64,000 nucleotides of DNA. It comes from Streptomyces reniochalinae. Its GTDB lineage: Bacteria > Actinomycetota > Actinomycetes > Streptomycetales > Streptomycetaceae. The notes under the pieces were generated by a model. It saw nothing but the letters and a program-made list of their open reading frames with translations. It was not told the DNA's origin and did not search any database. Shown here in pieces: positions 42,567 to 51,220 of this stretch. A program made the position numbers and the translations under genes. Location: contig NZ_QOIM01000041.1 of NCBI RefSeq assembly GCF_003323735.1, positions 248,001 to 312,000 on the forward strand. The letters run 5' to 3'. Numbering within the stretch: the first letter of the stretch is position 1; the number at the start of each line of letters is the position of its first letter.

Positions 42567-44011
42567 GGAGTCTCCTCGGATCGCGGTGCTGTAGGGGACG
42601 GTGCGGGCGGGCCGTGCGCCAGTGCCCGGTCCACGAGCGCGGGCGCACAGCCCGTGTGGCGCGCGGGCTCGGCCAGGTCGGCCCAGACCTCCTGCGGGAC
42701 GTCGGCCAGTTCGCCGCACTCGCGCAGGACGTCGACGAAAGGGGCCTGTTCGGACGCCGAGCGTGCGGCGGCCTCGGTGACCAGCGCGCCGGCCCGCGCC
42801 CGCCCCACGTACCGGGAGAGGACGAGCGCCGCGCGCTCGGAGACGAGGCGCCCGCCCGTCAGCGCGAGGTTCTCGCGCATACGGGCGGGCCGCACGCGCA
42901 GCCCCTCCGCGAGCTCGGCGGCGCACCGTGCCGCGCCCCCGGTCAGCCGCAGCGCCTCGCGCAGGGTCTGCCATTCGGCGTGCCAGGCCCCCGCGGGGCG
43001 CTCGTCCTCGGCGGCGAGCGCGCCGAACAGCACGCCGGCCAGCGCGGGGAGCTGCCGTGCGGCGGAGGCGACGAGGGTGGCCCTTACCGGGTTGGCCTTG
43101 TGCGGCATGGCCGACGAACCGCCGCCCGCGCCCTCGGCCACCTCCGCCGTCTCGGTGCGGGTGAGCGCCAGCACGTCGGCGGCGAGTTTGCCGAGGCTGC
43201 CCGCGGTGTGGGCGAGGGCCGCGGCCAGGTCGGCGACGGGCGTGCGCAGCGTGTGCCAGGGCAGGGGCGGTTCGGCGAGACCCGTCTCCTCGGCGAGGAG
43301 GGAGGGCAGCCGCAGCGCCGCTTCCCCGCCTCCGTCTGCGGCGAACGCCGCCAGCGTCCCCGCCGCGCCGCCCAGTTGCACGGGCAGCGCCTCCCGTACG
43401 GAGGCCAGCCGCCGCCGCGCGTCCAGCGCCAGGGCCCGCCAGCCGGCCGCCTTGAGGCCGAAGGTGGTGGGCACGGCGTGCTGGGTGAGAGTGCGGCCCG
43501 GCATGGCGGTGTCCCGGTGGGTGGCGGCGAGCGCGGCCAGCGCGACGGCGGTGCGCTCCAGGTCGGCCAGCAGGTGGCCGAGTGTGCGGTGGGCGACCAG
43601 CATGGCGGCGGTGTCCATGATGTCCTGGCTGGTGGCGCCCCGGTGCACCCAGGGCCCGGCCGCGTCTCCCACCGCCGCCGTGAGATCGGCGACCAGCGGA
43701 ATGACGGGGTTGCCCCCCGCACTGGCGCGCAGCGCCAGGTCCCGCACGTCGAAGTGTGCCGCGTCCGCCGCCGCGGTGACGGCGCGTGCGGCCTCGCCGG
43801 GGGCGAGTCCGAGCCCGGCCTGCGCGCGGGTGAGGGCGGCCTCGGCGTCGAGCAGCGCCTGGAGGAACGCGCGGTCGCCCGTCGCGGACTCGGCGGGGGA
43901 GCCCGCCCGCACGGGGGAGAGCAGCCCGAGATCGGCCCCGTCGCCGGGTGCGTCACCGGGCCCCTGGAACGGGGGCGGCGACGGGCTGGTGGGGTTCGAG
44001 GGGGAAGTCAA
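42563..44011 (-). CDS. pcaB: 3-Carboxy-cis,cis-muconate cycloisomerase
   Basis: 482-residue fumarase/aspartase-superfamily enzyme that lactonises 3-carboxymuconate to 4-carboxymuconolactone. Signature GGSSAMPHKANP near 296-307; LLSPVRAGSPAESATGDRAF and HRGATSQDIMDT are family marks. Start taken as TTG at 44011, with AAGGAG 10 nt upstream, 59 nt inside pcaG; no in-frame ATG lies nearer, and a GTG at 44074 is the alternative. Homology proper begins about 30 residues in, so the N-terminus is the least certain part. Confidence 0.88.
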   Translation of the reverse strand: MTSPSNPTSPSPPPFQGPGDAPGDGADLGLLSPVRAGSPAESATGDRAFLQALLDAEAALTRAQAGLGLAPGEAARAVTAAADAAHFDVRDLALRASAGGNPVIPLVADLTAAVGDAAGPWVHRGATSQDIMDTAAMLVAHRTLGHLLADLERTAVALAALAATHRDTAMPGRTLTQHAVPTTFGLKAAGWRALALDARRRLASVREALPVQLGGAAGTLAAFAADGGGEAALRLPSLLAEETGLAEPPLPWHTLRTPVADLAAALAHTAGSLGKLAADVLALTRTETAEVAEGAGGGSSAMPHKANPVRATLVASAARQLPALAGVLFGALAAEDERPAGAWHAEWQTLREALRLTGGAARCAAELAEGLRVRPARMRENLALTGGRLVSERAALVLSRYVGRARAGALVTEAAARSASEQAPFVDVLRECGELADVPQEVWADLAEPARHTGCAPALVDRALAHGPPAPSPTAPRSEETP

Positions 44012-44618
44012 GGAAGACCGTCTCCTTCTCGCCCTGGAGGCGGAGGTCGAAGCGGTAGCGCCGCTCGGCTTCACGGACGGCGAGCAGCGTGCCGAGGCGC
44101 TCGGGCGGCAGCGCGGCGAACGCCGGATCAGCGGCCAGCGCTTCGGCGTGCTCGGGCAGGTGGACGCGGGTGTACAGGTGGTGCAGCAGACCTCGCGCGA
44201 ACACCAGGAGCGCCAGGTAAGGAACGGCGGCGGGCCGGTGCGGGCCCGGCGCGAGGGTACGGATCATCCAGTGCCCGTCGGCGTCCGTCGGTATCCGGGC
44301 GAAGCCGGTGAAGCGCACGCCATCGCGGCCCGCGGCCTCGCCGGTCACGGGGTCGCGGCGCAGCGAGCCGGGCGCGCCGGTGGCCGACCCCGCGGGGTCC
44401 GCCTGCCAGAACTCCAGCAGCGCGTCGGGCACCGGCTCTCCGGCGCCGTCGAAGACGTACCCGTGCAGGGTGAGGGCTTCGGGGTGTCCGGCGGGGACGA
44501 GGTCGCCGCCACCGGCGAACGGGAGCGCGTAGCCGTAGAAGGGGCCGACGGTCTGCGACGGGGTGGGCCCGAGCGGCATGGCGGCGGGCGCGGGCGCGGC
44601 CCTGGTCGGTTCGGTCAT
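43953..44618 (-). CDS. pcaG: Protocatechuate 3,4-dioxygenase alpha subunit
   Basis: 221-residue non-iron-liganding subunit of intradiol dioxygenase. TPSQTVGPFYGYALPF near the N-terminus, LHGYVFDGAGEPVPDALLEF, FTGFARIPTDADGHW and YTRVHLPEH mark the alpha chain. Pairs with pcaH to cleave protocatechuate between its hydroxyls. ATG overlaps the pcaH stop by one base (TGATG), indicating translational coupling and matched stoichiometry. Confidence 0.92.
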   Translation of the reverse strand: MTEPTRAAPAPAAMPLGPTPSQTVGPFYGYALPFAGGGDLVPAGHPEALTLHGYVFDGAGEPVPDALLEFWQADPAGSATGAPGSLRRDPVTGEAAGRDGVRFTGFARIPTDADGHWMIRTLAPGPHRPAAVPYLALLVFARGLLHHLYTRVHLPEHAEALAADPAFAALPPERLGTLLAVREAERRYRFDLRLQGEKETVFLDFPLEPHQPVAAPVPGAR

Positions 44619-45493
44619 CAGGCGCGGCCCTCCTCGCACCAGGTGGCGGCCGGGTCGTCCAGGACGATGTCCCAGCGGTAGCCCAGCGACCACTCGGGAA
44701 CGGACAACTCGTGGTCGTAGTCGGCGACCAGCCTCTCGCGTGCCGCCCGGTCGGTGACGGACCCGAGGATCGGGTCGTACGGGAAGAGCGGGTCCCCGGG
44801 AAAGTACATCTGCGTCACCAGCCGCTGGGCGAACGCGTCGCCGAAGAGGGAGAAGTGGATGTGCGCCGGGCGCCAGGCGTTGGTGTGGTTGCGCCACGGG
44901 TAGGCGCCCGGCTTGATCGTGGTGAAGGCGTACCGGCCCTCGTCGTCGGTCAGGCAGCGGCCTGACCCGGTGAAGTGCGGGTCGAGCGGCGCCGGGTGCT
45001 GGTCGAGCTGGTGTGCGTACCGGCCGGAGGCGTTGGCCTGCCACACCTCCACCAGCTGCCCGCGCACGGGGTGCCCGCGCCGGTCGAGGACCCGCCCCGT
45101 GACGGTGATCCGCTCTCCCAGCGGCTCCGCGTGGTGCCGGCGCGTCAGATCGCTGTCCAGCGCGGTGACGTCCGTGACGCCGAAGACCGGGCCGGTCAGC
45201 TCGACGGCCTCCGGGTCGCGCAGCGGCAGCGGCGAGGCCAGCGGGTGGCGCAGCGCACTGCTGCGGTACGGCGGGAAGTCGCGCGGCGGATGGTCCAGGG
45301 GCGCCGCGTGCGCGGCCTGCGCGTGCGCCGCGCCGATGGCTTCGTCGATGTCCGCCTGCGAGGGCGCGGGGAAGTGGGGCGGCGCACCACCGTTCCTGGC
45401 GGTGCCGCCGCGCGCGTCCGGGGGTGGGACGCGCTGCTCGTATGGGGCGGCCGAGCCGGGCTCGGCCGGCGGGGAAGGGCGCTGTGCGGTCAT
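44618..45493 (-). CDS. pcaH: Protocatechuate 3,4-dioxygenase beta subunit
   Basis: 291-residue catalytic subunit. Non-haem Fe(III) ligands can be placed at Tyr159, Tyr198, His211 and His213 (GRYAHQ, KPGAYPW, AHIHFS), with exactly the Tyr-Tyr-His-His spacing of the Pseudomonas enzyme. About 50 N-terminal residues are Pro/Ala-rich and beyond the usual length. ATG with GAGGAGG upstream. First gene of the pcaHGBD-pobA operon, divergent from the IclR-type regulator. Confidence 0.92.
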   Translation of the reverse strand: MTAQRPSPPAEPGSAAPYEQRVPPPDARGGTARNGGAPPHFPAPSQADIDEAIGAAHAQAAHAAPLDHPPRDFPPYRSSALRHPLASPLPLRDPEAVELTGPVFGVTDVTALDSDLTRRHHAEPLGERITVTGRVLDRRGHPVRGQLVEVWQANASGRYAHQLDQHPAPLDPHFTGSGRCLTDDEGRYAFTTIKPGAYPWRNHTNAWRPAHIHFSLFGDAFAQRLVTQMYFPGDPLFPYDPILGSVTDRAARERLVADYDHELSVPEWSLGYRWDIVLDDPAATWCEEGRA

Positions 45494-45634
45494 CGGGCCT
45501 CCTCGGGGACAGCGGAGCGGGGCGGCGGTGCGTGCGGCCGCCTCGGCGGCCTCGGCACCGGGCGCGCACGCGCGCAGTCCGGTGCCGAGCGACGCCGTGC
45601 GTCGGCGGCGGGTGCGTGACCTTTGTTGTCCGGT

Positions 45635-45666
45635 GTTCGCAGAGTGAACTATTGTTCGTCCCCGAA
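45635..45666. promoter_or_regulatory. Operator region between pcaH and IclR regulator
   Basis: Two adjoining dyads in the 311-nt divergent gap 45494-45804: GTTC, 7 nt, GAAC at 45635-45649 and TTCG, TCCC, CGAA at 45655-45666. GTTCG-type half sites in such repeats fit IclR-family operators. The rest of the gap is G+C-rich and shows no gene. Confidence 0.6.
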
Positions 45667-45804
45667 TGCCGGTGAGTCTCATCCGGGTGCGAGGTCTTGT
45701 CAATGGGCGCCGCACCCGAAAGATCCGCGCCCGTGGCCTCGTCGGACACGGGCCGGCGGCCGGCGCCCGACGGCGCCCGCCCCGTGAGGACTTCGGAGGA
45801 CCGC

Positions 45805-47586
45805 ATGCCCCGCAGCGCAGCGAACCCGCCGGCGCCCGCCCCGCCCCGTGCCGCACCCGGTGGGGACGCCGTGGCCACCGTGGAGCGCGGCCTGAGAGTT
45901 CTCAGCGCCCTCGCGGCGGCCCCCGGTGGCCGGCTCAGCCGCGCCGAGCTCGTGCGCGTCTGCCCGCTGGCCCGTGCCACCCTCGACCGCGTCGCCGCCA
46001 CCCTCGTCCGCCTCGGACACCTGCGCGCCGAGGGCAGCGACCTCCAGCTGGCTCCCCGCGTCCTGGAGTTCGGCAACGCCTACCTGGCCGCGAGCACCCT
46101 GCCCGAGGCGCTGGGCCCGCACGCGCACCGGCTCGCCGACGAGCTGGACGAGTCGGTCTCCGTCGCCGTCCCCGACCGCGACGGAGTGCGCTTCGTCATC
46201 CAGTGCCCGCGGCGGCGCGCCATGGCCGTCACCTTCCACATCGGTGACCTGCTGCCCGCCGAACGGTGCGCGCCCGGCGCCCTGTTCGCCGCCCGGTGGG
46301 ACGAAGCCACATGGCGGTGCTGGCGGCGGCGCCTGGCCGAGGACCCGCACGCCGCCGGGTTCCTCGCCCTGCCGCCGCGGAGCGGCCCGCGGCAGGCTCC
46401 GGGGGCCGGGGAGTTCACGGCCCGCGTCGCCGAGGCCCGCGCGGCGGACGCTGCCGTCGACGACCAGCTCGTGGAGCCCGGGCTCGTCGCCGTCGCGCTG
46501 CCCGTGTACGGACCCGACTCGACGCTCGTCTGCGCGGTCAGCGTCGTCAGCCACACCAGCAGACACACCGCGGAGAGCCTCACGGCCCACGCGCTGCCCC
46601 GGCTGCGCGCCTGCGCCGCGACGATGCGCGAGACGCTCGCCACATCAGGGCGCGGAACCCGGGAGCGTGCCTCCACCCTCGCCCACCCCGCGCCACCGGC
46701 ACCGGTGTCGGCGTCGGCGCCCGGGCCGCCGGCGGCAGCCGCCGCCCCCACTCGGGCGACGGCCCTGCGGGCGGTCAAGGACGAACTCGGGCCCGGCTTC
46801 CTCCAGTCGCTCGCCCGCGGCCTCACCGTCCTGAGCGCGCTGCGCGCCCCCGAAGGGCTGACCCTCAGCCAGGTCGCCGCCGTCACCGGTCTCTCCCGGG
46901 CGACCGCCCGGCGCTTCCTGCACGCGCTGCGCCGGCTCGGCTACGTGGGCGCGGGCACCGACGAGACCCGTTTCGTGCCGCTGCCCAGAACGCTCGGGCT
47001 CGGCTTCGCCGCCCACGCGGGCCTCACGTTCGAGCGGATCGCCGCCCCGCACCTGGCCGAACTGGTCGGCCGCGTCCACGACTCGGCCTCGATCGCCGTC
47101 CTGGACGGCACCGACGTCCGCTACGTGGCACGCGCCACCGCCACCCGCGTCATGGGCGTCGACCTCGGCGTGGGCACCCGGCTGCCCGCGTACGCCACCG
47201 CCGCGGGCCGCGTCCTGCTCGCCGGGCTGGACCGCCAGGAGGCCGCGGACCGGCTGGCCCGCTCCGCGCCGCGACCGCTCACCGGCCGCACCCTCACCCG
47301 GCGGCCCGAGCTGGCCGCCGCCCTGGAGTCCGCACGGCGGGACGGCCACACCCTCGTCGACCAGGAACTGGAGGAAGGGCTGCGCTCCCTCGCCGTCCCT
47401 CTCCTCGACCGCCACGGCCGGGTGGCCGCAGCCCTCGACGTCGCCGCCCACGCCGCCCAGCGCACCCCGGACGAACTGCGCACCGCCGTCCTGCCCGAAC
47501 TGCGCGCGACGGCCCGCCGGATCGAGGCGGACCTCGCGGCCGCGACCGAGTACCTGGTGGCGGAGGCGGTCACCGGCGCGCCGTAG
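45805..47586 (+). CDS. IclR-type regulator with two complete tandem IclR units
   Basis: 593-residue protein made of two full IclR modules. Unit 1: winged helix about 23-75 (VERGLRVLSALAAAPGGRLS, ATLDRVAATLVRLGHL) and effector domain to about 265. Unit 2: winged helix about 330-385 (ARGLTVLSALRAPEGLTLS, SRATARRFLHALRRLGYV) and effector domain to the end (GVGTRLPAYATAAGRVLLAG). PcaR/PcaU-like proteins have one unit. ATG with GGAGGA upstream. Divergent from pcaH, so it is the probable regulator of the protocatechuate operon; activator or repressor is open. Confidence 0.87.
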   Translation: MPRSAANPPAPAPPRAAPGGDAVATVERGLRVLSALAAAPGGRLSRAELVRVCPLARATLDRVAATLVRLGHLRAEGSDLQLAPRVLEFGNAYLAASTLPEALGPHAHRLADELDESVSVAVPDRDGVRFVIQCPRRRAMAVTFHIGDLLPAERCAPGALFAARWDEATWRCWRRRLAEDPHAAGFLALPPRSGPRQAPGAGEFTARVAEARAADAAVDDQLVEPGLVAVALPVYGPDSTLVCAVSVVSHTSRHTAESLTAHALPRLRACAATMRETLATSGRGTRERASTLAHPAPPAPVSASAPGPPAAAAAPTRATALRAVKDELGPGFLQSLARGLTVLSALRAPEGLTLSQVAAVTGLSRATARRFLHALRRLGYVGAGTDETRFVPLPRTLGLGFAAHAGLTFERIAAPHLAELVGRVHDSASIAVLDGTDVRYVARATATRVMGVDLGVGTRLPAYATAAGRVLLAGLDRQEAADRLARSAPRPLTGRTLTRRPELAAALESARRDGHTLVDQELEEGLRSLAVPLLDRHGRVAAALDVAAHAAQRTPDELRTAVLPELRATARRIEADLAAATEYLVAEAVTGAP

Positions 47587-47593
47587 CGAGGCT

Positions 47594-47609
47594 CCCCGCC
47601 CCGGCGGGG
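47594..47609. terminator. Hairpin between IclR regulator and nucleotidyltransferase gene
   Basis: CCCCGC, CCCG, GCGGGG, 6-bp stem in a 59-nt gap between convergent genes. Weak to moderate. Confidence 0.4.
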
Positions 47610-47645
47610 CTCACGCCTCGCGGCAGCTCCCCGTCCCGGCGGCAT

Positions 47646-48107
47646 TCATCCCTCGCGGCAGGCGGCCGTCAGCTCGGCGAGCAGGCCCACCGGGTCGTGC
47701 AGGACGAGCGCACCGTCCCCGACGACGCGGCGGGTCCCGGGGTCCACCGGCTTCGTGGCCGCCCACGACGGCGTACCGATCCCGAACTCGACCTCGAGCC
47801 CCGCGCGCGTCTTGAAGCGGCGCTCCCGAATGGCACCCCACTGCCGGGTGCGTACCGGCAGCGGCAGCCCGAGCCCGTGGGCCCAGGCGTCGCCGTCGAA
47901 GGCGGACACGTCGGCCACCAGCAGCACGAGGTCGACGTCCGAACTCGTCCGTGCCGCGCCCCGGGCGCAGGAGCCGACCAGCAGCAACCCGGCCACGTCC
48001 GGGCGGCGGGCCGCCCAGCCGGTCACCTCGGCGACCACCGCGTTGATCTCGGTGACGCGCGCGGCGGGCAGGTCGGGACCGGGGGAGGGGAGAGGCGGGT
48101 GGCTCAT
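47646..48107 (-). CDS. Nucleotidyltransferase-domain protein
   Basis: 153 residues with the minimal nucleotidyltransferase motif GSCARGAARTSSDVDLVLLV (about 45-64; GS followed by DxD). Resembles small orphan NTP-transferase proteins rather than MNT/HEPN pairs: no HEPN gene adjoins. Start ATG at 48107 with GGGGAG-rich sequence inside the N-terminus. Substrate unknown. Confidence 0.78.
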   Translation of the reverse strand: MSHPPLPSPGPDLPAARVTEINAVVAEVTGWAARRPDVAGLLLVGSCARGAARTSSDVDLVLLVADVSAFDGDAWAHGLGLPLPVRTRQWGAIRERRFKTRAGLEVEFGIGTPSWAATKPVDPGTRRVVGDGALVLHDPVGLLAELTAACREG

Positions 48108-48427
48108 GCGGAGAGCCTACGGGTGGCCGCCGGTGTCGCGGCGGCCCGCGATCGGTGCGCTCACAGGCTTCGGCAGGCAGGTGAAACCCGTGTCCACCCG
48201 CTTTCCGCTTCAGCGAGCGGACGCGCGCCGGATAGCTGCCAGGTCGCCAACTCCTCGTGGAGAGCCGGTGCTGTGGCGCCTTCCGTGCATGCCGCCAGGG
48301 GCCGCTCCTGAGGGAGCGGCCCCTGGGGGTCGGCCGGCCTCGCGGTCCGGCCGTGACGCGGAGGGATCATCCTTGGAGGTTCGGAGGGCCTCTCCGCGCC
48401 GGCTAAGGGGAACCGCCGGCGAACCGG
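48108..48427. other. Gene-free gap with terminator
   Basis: 320 nt between the nucleotidyltransferase start and the end of the small secreted protein. Apart from the hairpin at 48295-48326 I see no supported gene; a 69-residue minus-strand frame (48161-48370) spans the hairpin and lacks a ribosome-binding site. Confidence 0.6.
48295..48326 (-). terminator. 14-bp hairpin downstream of small secreted protein
   Basis: CCAGGGGCCGCTCC, TGAG, GGAGCGGCCCCTGG: perfect stem about 100 nt after the stop of the gene at 48428. Confidence 0.8.
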
Positions 48428-48646
48428 TCAGTCGTTCTGCATCGGGCCGAACTTGAAGATCACCGAGTCGTTGATGATGTGGTCGTCGTCCGACACGTTG
48501 ACGGACGTCCACTTCTTGTGGACGTCCTTGTGGACCCAGTTGTACTCGTCCCCGCCGCAGGCCGAGGCCGCGGTGGTGCCGGCGGCGGCCAGACCGAGGG
48601 CGGCGAGGCCGACCGCGAGGGAGCGCGTCAGGGTGCGCATGCGCAT
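48428..48646 (-). CDS. Small secreted protein, 72 aa, unknown function
   Basis: Signal peptide of about 27 residues (MRMRTLTRSLAVGLAALGLA, AxA-like end ASA) followed by a 45-residue mature part with one Cys directly after the predicted site, many Asp, His and Lys (WVHKDVHKKWTSVNVSDDDH). The Cys could be a lipid anchor instead. GGAGGTTTCC precedes the ATG. I do not recognise the family. Divergent from the chaplin gene across a 307-nt gap. Confidence 0.72.
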   Translation of the reverse strand: MRMRTLTRSLAVGLAALGLAAAGTTAASACGGDEYNWVHKDVHKKWTSVNVSDDDHIINDSVIFKFGPMQND

Positions 48647-48953
48647 GGAAACCTCCGTGGAGATCACGAAAGAACAAGGACCGGTCCATCGTCACCGCTT
48701 CGCCGGGCATTACAGAGCAATATATGAAAGACACGGCATAAGGGACCCGAATGGCCGCCTCGGCCCCGGACTCCGGGCATCCCCGCGCAGGGCCGCCGCC
48801 GGTGACGCGGTGGTCCACTCACGGGTGAGGCGCCGAAGGGAAACACCGCCGATCGGGTGAGTCCCCGCCCGTTGGGCGTGGCGACGGAATCCCCGGCTCG
48901 GGTCGCGGTGCACCCTTGTGCGCGTCTTGGTACACAGAACAAGGAGGATCGCC
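48647..48953. other. Divergent promoter region between two secreted-protein genes
   Basis: 307 nt with an A/T-rich patch near 48705-48740 (CATTACAGAGCAATATATG) on the side of the small secreted protein, in contrast to the local G+C content; promoters for both genes should lie here. No gene seen. Confidence 0.45.
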
Positions 48954-49190
48954 ATGCGCATCCGTACCGCGGTTGTCGCCTCGGGGCTGGCCGCCACCAC
49001 CGTTCTCGGCGGCGCGAGCGCGGCGTTCGCCGACGCGGGCGCCAGTGGCGCGGCGACGAACTCGCCCGGAGTGCTCTCCGGCAACGTCGTCCAGGTCCCG
49101 GTCCACATCCCGATCAACGTGTGCGGCAACACCGTCGACGTCATCGGGGTCCTGAACCCCGCCTTCGGCAACTTCTGCTACAACGACTGA
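48954..49190 (+). CDS. Short chaplin (hydrophobic aerial-hypha surface protein)
   Basis: 78-residue secreted chaplin: signal peptide to about residue 28 (cleavage after AFA), then one chaplin domain with NVVQVPVHIPINVCGNTVDV, GVLNPAFGNFC and the two conserved cysteines (57 and 75). Single-domain chaplins such as ChpD-H assemble into amyloid fibrils coating aerial hyphae and spores. AAGGAGG lies 6 nt before the ATG. Monocistronic, followed by a strong terminator. Its presence is among the best evidence for a sporulating streptomycete. Confidence 0.93.
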   Translation: MRIRTAVVASGLAATTVLGGASAAFADAGASGAATNSPGVLSGNVVQVPVHIPINVCGNTVDVIGVLNPAFGNFCYND

Positions 49191-49250
49191 CACCACCCCG
49201 CGGTACCTGAGGCGGGTATTCCCCTCTCCCGCGGGCTCTCCGTTGTCAGT

Positions 49251-49284
49251 CGAGCGCCCCGCCGGCACACCGGCGGGGCGCTCG
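49251..49284. terminator. 15-bp hairpin between chaplin and hypX
   Basis: Perfect 15-bp stem (49251-49265 against 49270-49284) with a 4-nt CACA loop in the 272-nt gap between the convergent chaplin and hypX genes; likely works in both directions. The rest of the gap is G+C-rich and has no gene. Confidence 0.85.
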
Positions 49285-49462
49285 CGCGTTCGCGGTTGTG
49301 GGGCCGCCGCCACCCCGCTGGGAGCGGACCAGGCGGCCTCAGGACAGAGGGGGACGCCCCCGCAGGGGCGCGGGGGAACGGCGCGACCAGCCACAACCCA
49401 CCCGCGGACCGCACGCCGCGGACAGTGGCACCCCCCCGGGGAGCAAGCGCCGCAGGAAGGCT

Positions 49463-51145
49463 CTAACCCCGGCGGCTCGCCACGTCCCGGGGCACCGGTT
49501 CCTTGCGGAGGAACGCGGCCCGCAGCGCGTGGTGCGGGGCGCCCGGGTCGAACAGGACGCGGTGCATGGCGGCCAGTTCCTGGTCGCGGTACGAGGCCAG
49601 CGGTTCGGCCGCCTCGTCCCGGGCCCTGTTGGCCTTCTTGACGGCCAGCCGCTGGTGGGTGGCCGGATCCACGGCCAGCGCGGCCGCCAGCTCGGCCACG
49701 CGCGGCGCGAACTCGCTCGGCCCGGCCGGCAGCACCCGGTCCACCAGGCCGATGCGGCGCGCGGTGGCCGCGCTCATCGGCTCGGCGTCCCGCATCAGCG
49801 CTTCGGTGATCTCCGGGCCGACCCGGCGGGGCAGTGTGTAGGTCCACAGTTCGGAGCCCGGCAGGCCCATCAGCCGGTAGTGCGGGTTGAGGACGGTGCC
49901 CGCTTTGCACCACACCTCGTCGGCGGCGGCGGCCAGCATGGCGCCGCCCGCCGCGGCGTTGCCGCCGAGCGCGGCGACCACCAGCCGGTCCGTGGTGGTC
50001 AAGACCGCCTCGACCACGTCGTCGATCGCCTGGATGTTGGCCCAGCCCTCGGCCGCGGAGTCGCGGGCCGCCTCGATGACGCCGAGGTGGATGCCGTTGG
50101 AGAAGAAGTCGCGCGCACCGCCGAGCACCACCACCCGGGTCGGCCGCGTGCAGGCGTACCGGTAGGCGGCCAGCAGCCGTCGGCACTGGACGGTGCTCAT
50201 CGCGCCGCCGGGGAAGGAGAAGTGCACATACCCGACGCCGTCCCGCTCCCGGTAGCGGATCTCGGAGTAGGTGAGGCGTTCCGGAGCGAGTTCGAGCGGT
50301 GCCGGGCGTTCGGGCACGTCCGGCAGCCGGTCGCCCAGCGCCAGCGTGGCCGGCAGCTTGAACGTCGCACGGCCGCCGGGGGCGCGCACGGGGCGCAGTT
50401 GGGGGATCCAGACCGCGCCGTCCACCGTGGCCCGGCAGATGGCGCCCGCCCGGGTGGCGACGATCTCCCCCGGGGTGCCGTGCAGTTGGTCCTCGAGGTG
50501 GCCGCCGTGCAGGTACCACTCGGCGCCCAGCATCGCATCGCGCACTCCGGGCTGCGAGTCGGCGGCCCGCAGGGTGCGCAGCACGGCGACCGTCCCGTCC
50601 GACTGCCAGTCGATGCGGCGCTCGGACTGCCGCATGACCGGCCGCACCGTCGGCGTGAGGTCCCGTTGCGAGCGCGGGCGGTGGCTGCCGGTGGCGAACT
50701 TGGCCAGGGCGCTGCGGACCGCTTCGAGGGCCGCGTCGGAGATCTCACCGCGGTACAGGTCGCTCTTGGCGACGCCGCCGGGCACCTCGCACTCGGCGGA
50801 GGCCCAGATGTCGCCCGCGTCCATCTCCGCCTCGGCCTGGAGCACGGTCACGCCCCAGCGGCCGCGCCCCTCGGCGACGGCCCGGTCGAGGGAGGAGGGG
50901 CCGCGGTCGCCTGGCGGACCCGGGTGGACGATCAGGCAGGTGTACCGCGACCACACGTCCTCGGGGACGGCTGTCCGCAGCATCGGCGCGACCACCAGCT
51001 CCGGCTCGTACCCGGCGACCGCGTGCCGCACGTCGTCGGCGTCGCGCACCACCTCGGTGGCGACGGTGTGCCGGGCGTCGCGCAGTTCGGCCTGTACCCG
51101 CTGGGTCAGGCTGTTGAAGGCGCTCGCGATGAGCAGGATCCGCAC
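49463..51145 (-). CDS. hypX: Hydrogenase maturation protein HypX (formyltransferase-enoyl-CoA hydratase fusion)
   Basis: 560-residue fusion: N-terminal formyl-tetrahydrofolate-binding/formyltransferase-like half (VHPGPPGDRGPSSLDRAV, MDAGDIWAS) and C-terminal crotonase-like half (YVHFSFPGGAMSTVQCRRLL, VVVLGGARDFFSNGIHLG, LGGNAAAGGAML). Known: HypX of aerobic hydrogenases makes the active-site CO from formyl-THF via formyl-CoA. Last gene of the hyp cluster, 75 nt after hypE. GTG at 51145 has a better AGGAGG spacing than the GTG one codon earlier (51148). Confidence 0.92.
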   Translation of the reverse strand: MRILLIASAFNSLTQRVQAELRDARHTVATEVVRDADDVRHAVAGYEPELVVAPMLRTAVPEDVWSRYTCLIVHPGPPGDRGPSSLDRAVAEGRGRWGVTVLQAEAEMDAGDIWASAECEVPGGVAKSDLYRGEISDAALEAVRSALAKFATGSHRPRSQRDLTPTVRPVMRQSERRIDWQSDGTVAVLRTLRAADSQPGVRDAMLGAEWYLHGGHLEDQLHGTPGEIVATRAGAICRATVDGAVWIPQLRPVRAPGGRATFKLPATLALGDRLPDVPERPAPLELAPERLTYSEIRYRERDGVGYVHFSFPGGAMSTVQCRRLLAAYRYACTRPTRVVVLGGARDFFSNGIHLGVIEAARDSAAEGWANIQAIDDVVEAVLTTTDRLVVAALGGNAAAGGAMLAAAADEVWCKAGTVLNPHYRLMGLPGSELWTYTLPRRVGPEITEALMRDAEPMSAATARRIGLVDRVLPAGPSEFAPRVAELAAALAVDPATHQRLAVKKANRARDEAAEPLASYRDQELAAMHRVLFDPGAPHHALRAAFLRKEPVPRDVASRRG

Positions 51146-51220
51146 CACGACCTCCTGGTGGTTGATGGGTGAGCTGTCGGCAGATGTCCTGGCGGACTGG
51201 TGGGCACGTTCCTCGGTGGT

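Noticed and set aside
47646..48107. HEPN/MNT toxin-antitoxin pair
   Set aside because: Only the nucleotidyltransferase half is present; the neighbouring genes contain no HEPN-like motif.
48161..48370. 69-residue minus-strand gene
   Set aside because: Spans the strong hairpin, lacks a ribosome-binding site and shows no recognised motif.
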